DNA of 64,000 nt from Tetracladium setigerum. Taxonomy: Eukaryota; Ascomycota; Leotiomycetes; Helotiales. The translations under genes and the position numbers were made by a program. The stretch lies in contig PZJY01000001.1 in the NCBI GenBank assembly GCA_031472005.1, forward strand, positions 62,001 through 126,000, read 5' to 3'. A model generated the notes under the pieces. That model was not told the origin of the DNA. It ran no database searches and saw only the letters and a list, made by a program, of their open reading frames with translations. Shown here piece after piece: positions 1 to 9,891 of the stretch (position 1 is its first letter; each line of letters opens with the position of its first letter).

Positions 1-2027
1 TGGCGGGCCATCAGGTCTGGTCACCTTGAAATACCTCAAGACCGCACATCAATTCTTCCCCATGGAACAGCCGATTAACGTCAAACTTTTCGAAAGCGAA
101 GCTGAGATAGGAGGGGCCTTTAAATACCAGGCTCACGAAGAATCAGAGGTGCATTAAATGCCATCCATGAGTTCCAGATCCTCTAGCCTTCCAGACACTG
201 AATAAGGAAAAATGGATATCTTGCTGACTATCTTGCTGCCTCTCCACCAAGGTCTCTTCCTCAAGGCAACTCGTTACCTTCTCCGATTACCGATATGCTC
301 CAGAGTCTTCGGACTTTCTGTCTGCAGCACAATACTGCCATTACCTCGACGGCTACGTGCAGCACTTTGGACTTACCGATTCAATTAATCTGTCTACCAC
401 CGTCACAAACATCAGCCGTACGATTCGGGGAGGGCACATTATACATTGTACCAGGAACGGAGTTTCCACGACATGGGCGTGTGATGCAGTAGCCATCTGC
501 TGTGGTTCAAATGCCTCGCCCAACATACCCCATATCCCAGGAATCGAGATGGTTGCCAAAGTTTTACACTCCTCCGAAGTCAAGGAGAGGTCGCAGTTTG
601 GTGATGGGAAGGACATCTTGATCATTGGGTGTGGAGATTCTGCTATGGAGACTGCATATTTGGCCATAACATCGGACAAGACGAGATCCGTGACAATCGC
701 GCATCGAAATAGCTTCTGCTACCCTCCGAGAATGTGCTTGGACATCAAGGATTGGTTCACGGTGAGAATATCCTGCCTCACTTCTATTCACGTCTAAAGT
801 AACCACAGGAAGAATCACCCGCCACAAACTCCCAGGCTCACTGCCCTTCGTGTCTACAACAAATACAGGAAACACCATCAGCCAAAGGATTACCTTTTGA
901 TGTGGCCGTCACAGCACTCAGTCCATTCACGCGGACGCATCAATCGCTAATCGAAGCTCAAGCTACTCAATTCGTGAGCGAATTCGTAAACCGTCCGAAT
1001 CTTGAAGATGCCCCGAATACAACCAGTATATTACACCAAGTCCATGAAAAGAAGTAAGTACTGATTGTTGGCAGTATCTTTTACGAGATCAACGAAGGTC
1101 ATCCCCTACATGAAAGATGATCCCAACAAACGCCAAATTCGTACCGTGCTTATCCCAACCTTTCTTAATAATTGGCGAAAGGATGAAAGATTATATCGTC
1201 AAATCAGCCTCGTTCCGTATTCAAGCAAAATGAGAGAGGATGGTATCTTGAATTATGTTTTGCGTACTCAGAATGTAGACATGGTGGTTCTGGCAACTGG
1301 CTACAATCCAAACTTGCCGTTTCTGGACCCCTCTTACCCGCTTCCTCAACATGCAAAAGTTCGGAGTATATGGAAGAAGGATGAGCCCACAATTGGATTT
1401 ATCGGTTTCGTTCGACCAAGTATTGGTTAGTGCCCTCCGTCCTAGTTGAGCATTCCTAATCGATTCACAGGTGCTGTGCCTCCCATCTCAGAAATGCAGG
1501 CTCAATGTTGGATCTTAAACCTCCTTCATCGTCTCCCTAAAATCTCCGATGAGGGAGAGAACTACAACCTCATAGATCCATCACGTCACGTACAATGTTT
1601 GGTCAATCACGAGTTCTACACGTATCAGCTTGCGCGTGACATGGGTTCTGTACCAGGTTTGTCAGATGTCCAAGAAATGGGATGCAAAGTAGCATTGTGC
1701 TATGCCCTAAGTGCAAATTTTAATGTCAAGTTTCGACTGGTAGGACCTTGGAAGTGGAATGGCGCAAGGAGGGTCATGGCTGAGGAGATTTGGGAAACAA
1801 TTACTCGCAGACCATTGATCACAGGTAGGTCCATCTCCTAAGCTGGTTTTACAAAATGGTATAGCACATTGACTCTTTTTCAAGGGCATCTCTTCCTCTC
1901 CGCACTCCCATTGTTCTTATTTGTGGGTGGGGGGATCAACCTCCTTCACTATCTATGTATGTTTGTTGAGCTTTTGTGGACGCCAGTCAGGTGGCTGTAT
2001 TGTGGGATGACATACCTGAAGAGATGA
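1..2027 (+). CDS. Flavin-containing monooxygenase (dimethylaniline monooxygenase-like), 5' partial
   Basis: The reading frame enters at base 2 inside the FAD-binding Rossmann loop (GGPSGL), so the start codon lies before the window. Inferred exons are 2-148, 252-761, 809-1053, one starting near 1088-1101 and running to about 1425, then further short exons to the stop at 2025-2027. Visible signatures are the FAD loop, an LVTFSDYRY-type segment, the second nucleotide-binding loop IIGCGDSAME for NADPH, and the ATGY motif near the C-terminus, all in the order usual for FMOs. A hydrophobic C-terminal tail (FLFVGGGINLLHYL) suggests membrane attachment. The family oxygenates N- or S-containing nucleophiles; the substrate is unknown. 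The third intron is doubtful: with donor 1054 and the only acceptor that keeps frame it would be just 34 bp, so a small sequence error or another donor is possible. No neighbouring biosynthetic gene is visible inside the window. Confidence 0.85.
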
Positions 2028-2491
2028 AAGAAAGTGGGTGGGGTAAAGGACGGGATTAACCTGTATCAACTAGAATTAATAGAAATGAAATCATATCCCT
2101 CACAGCAACACCGTGCAGTGTTAGCCACTCTGTACTTCCTTGAGATTTGACCTCAACTGAACCTGGAAGCTTTTGCTTTGAGTAGGCTCAAACGTTTAAA
2201 GTGTTACATCGTTGGAGATTATAGAACATCTTATCGAGAACCACAAGATTGGGTTTGTATCTATGACTTTCTGAACAGAGAACGTGAATTTGTTTGTTGA
2301 ATATATCGGGCAATGGCAAAAGGTTCTACAGCAAGTTAGTTTTTACTACCAGAGACAATGAGAGGTAAACTACTTACCTGTAATACGAGTCGAACTGAGT
2401 CGAATTCAGGGGAGCTTGAGGCTGATTTCTTCGTCAATCATTTTTGCTCTCTCAAACGTTGAAGTAAGATTATATATCCAACACCACAACC
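2028..2491. other. Intergenic, convergent genes
   Basis: This 464-bp stretch lies between the 3' end of the monooxygenase and the 3' end of the methyltransferase. I see no supported gene in it. The 3' part is pyrimidine-rich. Confidence 0.5.
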
Positions 2492-3204
2492 TCATCTCAT
2501 CCCCTCCTTGACCCCTCTAACAACAAACATCTCATCCTCCCCTCCTCCTCCATCCCTCAACACAACTTCCTCCACATCGCTCCACCCTCCTTCGCCGCCC
2601 CAGAAATACCCTCCAACCCACTTTCTCCTCTCCTCCCCTCTCATCCTCAACCAACTCCCGATCACCTTCGTCGGAAAACATCGATCCCCAAACGCAAAAT
2701 GTGCACTTCCACCCTCCCTCAACACTCTCCTCATTTCCCCAGCACTTCAAGCGGTTTAGTCAAATAGTCCACACTCACACTACATATAACCACGTCGACA
2801 CTCTCATCAGAAATTTCCGCAAAGAAGGGACATTGGTTGAGATCGCGGATATGGAAGGCAGCTAGGTGAGGATTGAGAGATAGTTCGTACTGATTCATCC
2901 CATAGCCGATCATGTTTTTGGGGCGAAGAGTGTTAGGGAGGTGGGACGTCCAGCTTGAGCAAATGTCTAATACTACGCTTTCGGATGTTATGATGGAGGC
3001 GTAGTAGGATTGCAGGGCGGAGATGGCGCCGGAGTCGATGTGTTGGACGATGCGGGGCTGGGAATAAAATTGTGTGTCCGGGGACTCATCTTGTCGCCGG
3101 AAAGCAGAGGGGGCGTATGTGATTTTTGATGGGTAGAGGGAGCGTGGGAGGGGATTGATTTGGAACTTTTGCGTTGGGTTGGCATTGGTGGAAGAGGCAG
3201 ACAT
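2492..3204 (-). CDS. SAM-dependent methyltransferase-like protein (frame broken by -1)
   Basis: A single-exon gene of about 237 residues after correction. The N-terminal two thirds hold a conserved block (FYSQPRIVQHIDSGAI, then SVVLDICSSWTSHLP, a motif-I-like strand, then DESVDVVICSVSVDYLT). The C-terminal part holds MRRVLREGGSAHFAFGDRCF, the usual strand-5 region of type-11 class I methyltransferases. The two parts lie in different frames that meet at a CCCC run (2737-2740, GGGG in the gene). One extra G joins them and makes the length divisible by three. The ATG at 3202-3204 is preferred because conserved sequence follows it. Upstream in-frame ATGs at 3303 and 3417 would add an Arg/Ser-rich N-terminus that could be a mitochondrial presequence. 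The substrate is unknown. Confidence 0.7.
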
Positions 3205-3690
3205 TGTCCAGAAGTGTTGCCGGAAGGGTTGTGATTGTTTTGGTGAGAATATTAGGCGGATTTTGGAATTGGACGTTCTAGATCTTTGATGTGGAAGTCT
3301 CATTTCGCTAGTAAAGATATCATTTGGTTTTCTATTTAATAATACAGCAAAGATTATAATATGAAAAGTGCCTGAGGGAGATGTAGTGGAGGTGCAGACT
3401 TGGGATATGAACGTCATTGACTTCACATGTTTCGGCTAAATCGGCTATTTGAACCAAACTCAATATGTTTTTAATAAGTTGCCATGACAGGTAGATAGAC
3501 AGGTTCAAGAATTTGTCTTAGGTATAATTTTTAAAACACTATGCTAACTCCGATTCAATGCCCGAACCTCTAATTTTGAAACCCCAAACTCAGAAAAATA
3601 GAAGTTGCTGCACCCCACGAATATATCTCTTCCAGATACTGTACTCATACAAATTTGACGTCCTTTGACCAGAGCGATTCGACAAAGTCA
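3205..3690. other. Intergenic
   Basis: This is the likely promoter of the methyltransferase and the 3' flank of the next minus-strand gene. No further gene is supported, unless the upstream methyltransferase starts at 3303 or 3417 are used. Confidence 0.4.
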
Positions 3691-4370
3691 TTAACCCTGT
3701 GCCAACAACCCCTCAATCTCCACTCTCAACTCACTCAACCTCTTCTGCTGCTCCTGATAAATCCTATAAACCTCCTTACAAACCCCATCCGCCTCAGAAT
3801 ACTTCTTCCAATCCTGCCCTCCATACCCCCCATGCTTCTCATACGCGATATAAGCCTGCTCCTTGGCAATATACGCCTGCCCACACCTCAACTGCTCATC
3901 CTCCTGCATCTCTCTAATCTTCTTCTCCTCCACCCTCAGATACGCAATCTTCTGCGGCGTATGCAAATCATCAAAACTGCGACTGCGGAACTGCGATTTC
4001 CAGCTCTCGGAATTTGGATCCGCGTCTGCGATTTCTTGCAGTTTGGCTTTCTCAGCCGAAGCGAGAACGGCGGCGCGGCGTGGGCCGAGATCGAAGGCGG
4101 CGTAGCCTATGGTGAGGGAGGCTGCTGATATGGAGGCGAGTTCGAAGGGTGAGAAGCGTTTGGCGTTTTGGTAGAGGTAACTTGCCAGACTGGCGTAGCC
4201 GAGTCCGATTATGAGGGTGTCGAGGGTGAGGGGGCGATGGGTTTTGGGTGGTTCTTGGATTTTTGTGTGTCCAGGTGTTTTTGGAGACGGACGTGGGTTT
4301 GTTTGGGGATGAGAGAGGGGCGGCGGGAGGAGGAGGGCGTGGAGGAGGGCGTTCGGTTTGGTGTTGACAT
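3691..4370 (-). CDS. Conserved fungal protein with one or two membrane segments (frame broken by -1)
   Basis: I do not recognise a named family. After correction the protein has about 226 residues. A Ser/Pro/Thr-rich N-terminus (starts MSTPNRTPSS at ATG 4368-4370) is followed by a hydrophobic pair (TLIIGLGYASLASYLY and ELASISAASLTIGYAAF) and a long charged helix (KIAYLRVEEKKIREMQEDEQ). The end is a coiled-coil-like YRIYQEQQKRLSELRVEIEG. The N-terminal and main parts are in different frames that meet at a GGGGG run (4230-4234, CCCCC in the gene). One added C joins them and makes the length divisible by three. Without that base the main frame has no usable ATG upstream, which supports the correction. 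The topology suggests a small anchored protein with a cytosolic coiled coil. Confidence 0.6.
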
Positions 4371-5512
4371 TTTGGACGATGGTGCTGTGAGAGGATGCAA
4401 AATGAGATATCTCGCTTGTTGCTCCTGGGAGTAGAGTAGAGAGGCAAAGCAAGAAGATGAGATCTCTGCGGTTGAGTATATATGTAATTGTTGATGTGAT
4501 ATGCAAGATCAAATCCCAAAAAATGTTCAAGATAGAATGAAGAGAAGAAAAAGAGCAGAAGAGAGAGAAAGACTATTCTCAACCTCCAACAAAACCTGTT
4601 CCACGGCCGTACTATTACTGACAGGACCATCCCCAATCATCTTTCAACTCCACAAGCTCCATCAGAAAACAATCTGATGCCGTCGATCTCGCACAGAGAT
4701 GACATCACGAAGTCTCCACTCCGCGAGTAATTCTTTCAAAGAAGTGGAAATCCCACGATTCTCCGACTCGTTCCGCGAACGAAACTTTCGTCAAGAAACT
4801 TCTTTCGACGTTTGAAAAAGATCATTCGAGGAAAGGAAATGGAGGAAATTCGGAAAGCTTGTGAAAGAGGAAAGAGGAAGGATCGTGAAATATCTTCAGG
4901 TTCCTGGAGGGTTGGCGGCAACGAGCCGACTTGGCATTGAACCCCTTTTTCGCCACTCATGCAAGCGAGTTTTCTCAGAACAACACAACGGGCCACGATC
5001 TCACAACCACAATCACTGCTCAACTTTGAAGAATTCATATGGACATAATGTATTTGGTCGTATCTTCATCTGCGTGAACTGATTATGCTTCCTTCCATGC
5101 TTTCTTCTCCAGCAAAACCATCTCGCTCTTATCCACAGATGCACCATCCTATTAGCAAAAATAATGAATCAAACCACCCATCGCTTTCTTCCATCATGTG
5201 GAGAAGCCAGGTAGCAAAAGCAACGTTCTCCGTAACTCCAGTTTTGTTTTCGTGGGTCAACAGGTTCATGAGTAATAGTAAAAAAGCCTCCAACTCCAAA
5301 CAAAAAACAAGAGTAACACAAACAGAGTAGATATAACTCCATGCCCCCGTTTTCAACCAACTCAAACAATGATATACGCAGGATCCATCAACGCCAAATC
5401 TTCGAAGTTTAGGAAATGACCACCACAACGTAAGGTTTCCACACCATCCCATTCATAAAGCACCCCGTATTATTCAGCTGGCTTTTGACAAGTTTGTGGA
5501 CGACCACAAAAC
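4371..5512. other. Intergenic, no supported gene
   Basis: This stretch lies between the start of the 4370 gene and the 3' end of the CAF-1 gene. Several 70-110 codon open frames exist on both strands, but none has a recognisable motif or credible start context. It probably holds the promoter of the 4370 gene, including an AT-rich GTATATATGT stretch near 4476, and the CAF-1 3' UTR. Confidence 0.5.
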
Positions 5513-7861
5513 CTAAGCATCAGCATCGTCGGAGTCATTAAGCACCCACTTTGAACCACGCTTCTTTCCGCCTTTGTGGGCAATGCTGTTCAAGGTTTCA
5601 GTGATGATAACGCCTGTGCTACCTGGAAATGCGGCCTTCAAAGTCTCGATCAATCCGACCTTGGAGAGAATACTCCCTTGAACCGCAGCTCTGAAGGCGG
5701 GCATATCTGATTCTGGAACCATCTTCTTGGGTGCATCTGGGTCGGATGGTTTCTTGGAGGTAGTACTGGTGGCGGTAGCGGAGGAGACAGGAGGGTCGGA
5801 TGAAGCTGGTTGCTCAGAAGTGGGTGTGAAGAATGATTTGACAGATGCCACCTTGGCAGCTTTGGTGTTTGGTGGGTTCATGGCATGCAAAGGAAGTCGA
5901 GGTGGTGGCATTGACTTTGGTGATGGCTCCCAGTATGACGAAGAGAATGGGTCGATGGATTTGAGTTTTGGATCTGTGACTGTTAGTTAGCATGGATCTC
6001 AATATGAAAGATATGAGACTCACCGAGGATAACTTCCATGCGGAATGGCATCATCTTCACGTTGGGATTTTGCTTGTGTTTATCCTCCCAGCACAAACCT
6101 GTGGAAATAGGCTCAATATCGCCTTGGAGAACCAAACGACGCTTTACCAGGGCACTCTCATCATTCTCGTCATCCAAGAAATCCTCCATATCCTCGTCAT
6201 CCTCATCCTCTTCATCGTCATCCTCTTCGTTCAAATCCTCGGCATCCTCATCATCCTCAACCCACTCAGCTTCACTATCAATGTCATAGTTCTGATCTGG
6301 AAGATCTCTTCGGAAAGGGTTCCTAGCGATAGCAGGGACTCCGTTGAGTGGTTTGCGTGTGTATGTACCTCTGTAAGGGGGTCGAACGTCCTCCTGGAAT
6401 TGAAGGATTTTCATCGGAATGCGCTTCAAGATATGCCTAGACTCCAAGATCTTCACATTCTGATCCTCGAGGGTTAGATCAACCACCTTTGATGCTCCCT
6501 CAACGACCTGTGAACCTGTTCCAGTAATTGTAGCAATTATGTCTGCAACAGGCATATATGATCGGCCTCTCTTTGGAATATTGGCGAGATGGAAGAGCGA
6601 CAACGCATCATACTCTCGTACTGGTTTTGAACTTGTGCTTCCATCTAAGTAGCCATCCATGGTCTGCTTAGCAATCTCCGTAGCCTTTTGATCAAGCTGG
6701 AAATTTGTGAATGGAGCAAGAGTAGTCTCGTCCTTGAGAAAGAAGTCACCGAAGACAACGTCATATTGCAAGGCCTTGGGCTCTTGATACTCGGACTCAT
6801 CTTGGTTGGATGCGGCGGAGCTTGGTGCAGGACTCGCCTCTATGGATAACGTTAGAAACCCGGAATGATGCCAAACTAAAAAACAAATGAAAAAGACTTA
6901 CTTAAATGAACACCCTTCTTAGGTCCTTTGCCGTCCATTGGCGTCGATGCAACAGCGAAGAAGTTGCCCAGGGTCAATTGACTCTTTCTCAGGGCATCCT
7001 CTTTTGCAAGCTTCTCGGCAGCCTTTGCATTCTTTTCGGCAGCCTTCTTAGCCTTCTCAGCAGCGATGGCAATCTTTTCAGCATCCTTGATAGCCTTCTC
7101 CACATCCTTGAGAGCCTTCTCAGCAAGCTTCTTCTCCTTCTCTGCAGCGGCTTGTTGCTCCTTCTGGGCCTTTTCAGCAAGCTTCTTCGCCTTTTCAGCA
7201 GCTACTTGTTGGTCTTTCTCTGCCTTTTCGGCAATCTTCTTCTGCTTCTCTGCTGCCTGTGCCGCCGCCCGCACAGCCTTCTCATCAGCCAAAGCTTGAG
7301 CCTTTGCAGCCTTCTCATCAGACAAAGCTTGGGCCTTGCGTGCCTTCTTTGCAGCTGGTCCATCAATCGCTTCATCTGCTCGTCTCTTTGCCGTAGAAGC
7401 ATCGGTAGCTACTTCGGCTTTCTCGGCGACCTTCTCTGCCTTTTCTTGACTTGCGGACGTCATCTTGGCCTTCTTCGCAGGAGGGGTAGTAGAAGGGTTG
7501 GGTTTCAGGTTTGGGAAGGATACGATGTTGCGGTTTGCGACTATAATTCCTTTATGTTAGAATTTGTAAGGTGAAAAAGTGATCTGCAAAGCAGGCCAGA
7601 AACGCTGAGAGTGGAAAACTTACCAGTCATTCCCGGCTTGATAGAAGCTGTGCTTGAGATCACTTGTACAGAATCCTCGTCATCACTGCCACTCATTTCA
7701 GGATCCATTGCCGCAGGAGGCGTGGGCAAGTCCTGCTGGTTGCTTGGTGTCTCCTCAGGTTTGGATTTCAGATTGGTGGTATTAACTTGCTGCTCAGTCG
7801 AGGCATCAACTTTGTCGAAGTGTCGCTTCAGCGTAGTCTGCGTCGTGGGTCGTTTCTTCAT
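5513..7861 (-). CDS. RLF2: Chromatin assembly factor 1, large subunit (p150/Cac1/Rlf2)
   Basis: The CAF-1 large subunit places H3-H4 on newly replicated DNA and is tethered to PCNA. Four exons (7861-7624, 7540-6902, 6839-6024, 5979-5513) give 719 residues. From N to C it shows a short basic N-terminus (MKKRPTTQTTLKRHF) and a very long Lys/Glu/Arg/Ala helix with repeated EKAKKLAEKA-type units, which is the KER region. Next come a PIP box QLTLGNFF (QxxLxxFF) and the conserved CAF-1 middle domain. A run of Asp/Glu (about 6180-6280) forms the ED domain that binds histones. The C-terminus (ILSKVGLIETLKAAFPGSTG) corresponds to the winged-helix DNA-binding domain. The start is the first ATG of the frame that gives the basic N-terminus. 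No frame break is present, unlike many neighbours. The name is by orthology. Confidence 0.93.
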
Positions 7862-8733
7862 CTTGGGCGGTCGTGGGTGTCTCTGGCAGACTCGAAGGGT
7901 CAGGTTCGAGCCGGGGTGAGAGGAAAGGGGGCCTGATTCTTTGTTGAAATGAGGCACGTCCAAGGAGAATGGAAGAGAAGTGAAAGAAAAGGGAAGGATC
8001 AATTGAATGGCAGTAGATAAATAGCGGTTCTTCAAGGAGTGCCGTTCTCCCTGCAGACGTAACCAGTGTCGTGATTGTTTGTTGTCGTTGGCGGTTGCGT
8101 GGGTTGCAGATTGAGGCTCTGGCAGATGTTGAAGTGGAATTGAGGGACGCGCTCTCCTCTGGCACGCGTTTTCTTGAGTGCTTTCGCGTTATTTTAGCTT
8201 GGCACGTGCAGGGGTGTCTGAGCTTGACGAGCTGCGATATGGATCGGATTCGGATAAACAATAGAGAACAGCAACCTAACACAACAGTTGTATGGGTGAC
8301 AGCAGGTAAAAAAAATATAGATATATATAAATTCTTCGGTAGATAAGTAGCTAGGTAGGTAGGTAGGTAGATAGGTAAAGTAAGTTTCTTATAGACTACT
8401 AGGAAAGATGCGTGAAAATATTGAGAGCACTGAGGATATTCGAATGGATCGCATATGGCAGTCAACCACATTCACAAGCAGAATGAACAATGAATCAACC
8501 ACAATTTAATTATCACCACCGTCAGTCCCTTCCATCTCCTCACCAAAAACTCCTTCATTGCCTCCTCACCTCTCCCATGAGGCAGAAATCTAAGGCTGCC
8601 AAACAAAGAGGAGCAATTGCTCCACTCCTTGCAGATTATAACCATAAAGCCCAAAAGCAAAAGGATGCATCATCCAATGCTGATCCTGAAATCCCTAACG
8701 CCTTGCAATGCACACCTCTCATAACTGCCCATA
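7862..8733. other. Intergenic with pyrimidine/purine-skewed DNA
   Basis: This is the CAF-1 promoter side plus the 3' flank of the poly-Gln gene. No credible gene is present. A TAGG microsatellite lies inside. Confidence 0.5.
8352..8375. repeat. TAGG microsatellite
   Basis: Four to five tandem TAGG units followed by a TAGATAGG variant lie in non-coding DNA upstream of the CAF-1 gene. Confidence 0.85.
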
Positions 8734-9891
8734 TTAGTCGCTATCCGCATCCGGATTGGCAATGTACAATCGTCCAGCACTCATGGTCATGGTCCTCTCG
8801 TCCACGCTCCCTCTTCTTCGTAAATCTTCTGGGTTCCTGAGACTCTTCTCCCGCGTGACCGAAGACTGAAGAAGACTGTTACTTGCAAGTCTGGCTGCAC
8901 CTTCATTGTTCAATTCTCCCACGCCATCGGCCCTCTCGCCCGAGCTTCCACTACCAACACTGCGAGTCCCGTCTCTCTTCACATCTGTGGGAGCAAAGTA
9001 ATCAGGCTTCCCAGGAGCGCCCGGGACAGGCGTCTCCCCAGCTTCCTCCACATTCTCCATGGAATCCTGTCTCTCTCCCGGCGGAGAATTTCCTGAACTC
9101 CATCTTCCACCAGCAGAGCTTGCGCCCGATTGTCTCGAGTACGTGAGACCTCGTCTTCCGCTGCCCACGCTACTTCTGCCACTCCCCGTCCTGCGATGAT
9201 AGGCGTATTGGCCATTCCCACTGTCCGCATCATCATCACTATCCCCATTCTCAACCTCACTGGCACTCAATCGCATTGGCACACCACCCACTCCTCCTAT
9301 CAGATCCCCAGGGCTATACCCAACGAGCTTCGCTTTGCTGTGCTGAATTTTGGCCTTCCCACCCACCAAACCAGATGCGCCGTTTGAATTCCTGCCACCG
9401 ATGATCTCCATTGCAGCTTTTGCTTTCGCCGCCTTCTGCGCGGCAACTAGCCGTGGATCTTCGTGCTGTGACCGGTCGCACCAGACGGTTGCTTTCTGCT
9501 TGCGCATCAGAGCGACATAGCTGGTCGGTTGTAGATTGCTTGATCTGCCGGAGGTTGAGCGTCGCAGATCCTGCGAGGGCTGTCTCGTAGGCGCTGGAGC
9601 GTTCCCGCTGCTAAAAGTGGAAAAGGTGGTTTGAGAAGGGGTCCGCCGTGAAGTGTAGGCGTGGATTTGCATGTTCGGGGGGTATTGTTGTTGGTGCTGC
9701 TGCTGCTGTTGCTGAGGGTGGAGAACGGTCGGGAAGATGTTGGAAGAGGTTGTTCGACTCCGTGAGTGGGCGTACTGCTGCTGTTGTTGTTGTTGTGGAT
9801 GTTGTTGTTGTGGATGTTGTTGTTGTGGATATTGTGGTTGTGGTAGTAGATGGGGATGGGCGGGCATCGGTTTTCTTCGCGGGATGTCCAT
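8734..9891 (-). CDS. Conserved fungal poly-Gln protein of unknown function
   Basis: A single-exon gene of 385 residues. The first 75 residues are Gln/Pro-rich (runs of five to seven Gln broken by His/Pro), encoded by a CTG/TTG-rich stretch at about 9680-9830. A conserved-looking core follows at roughly residues 125-150 (SYVALMRKQKATVWCDRSQH then EDPRLVAAQKAAKAKA). After that come a Gly/Ser/Asp-rich disordered region and a short C-terminal block ending in a Met/Thr stretch and DADSD. No enzyme motif is visible. I recognise the core as one shared among filamentous ascomycetes but cannot name a function. Low-complexity content suggests a regulatory or scaffolding protein. The start is the first ATG, in MDIPRRKP. 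Confidence 0.75.
   Translation of the reverse strand: MDIPRRKPMPAHPHLLPQPQYPQQQHPQQQHPQQQQQQQYAHSRSRTTSSNIFPTVLHPQQQQQQHQQQYPPNMQIHAYTSRRTPSQTTFSTFSSGNAPAPTRQPSQDLRRSTSGRSSNLQPTSYVALMRKQKATVWCDRSQHEDPRLVAAQKAAKAKAAMEIIGGRNSNGASGLVGGKAKIQHSKAKLVGYSPGDLIGGVGGVPMRLSASEVENGDSDDDADSGNGQYAYHRRTGSGRSSVGSGRRGLTYSRQSGASSAGGRWSSGNSPPGERQDSMENVEEAGETPVPGAPGKPDYFAPTDVKRDGTRSVGSGSSGERADGVGELNNEGAARLASNSLLQSSVTREKSLRNPEDLRRRGSVDERTMTMSAGRLYIANPDADSD

Noticed and set aside
4736..5452. Several minus- and plus-strand open frames
   Set aside because: They overlap each other, have no motifs and lie in the CAF-1 3' flank.
7895..7925. Possible tRNA B-box (GGTTCGAGCC)
   Set aside because: No A-box, cloverleaf or acceptor stem could be built around it.
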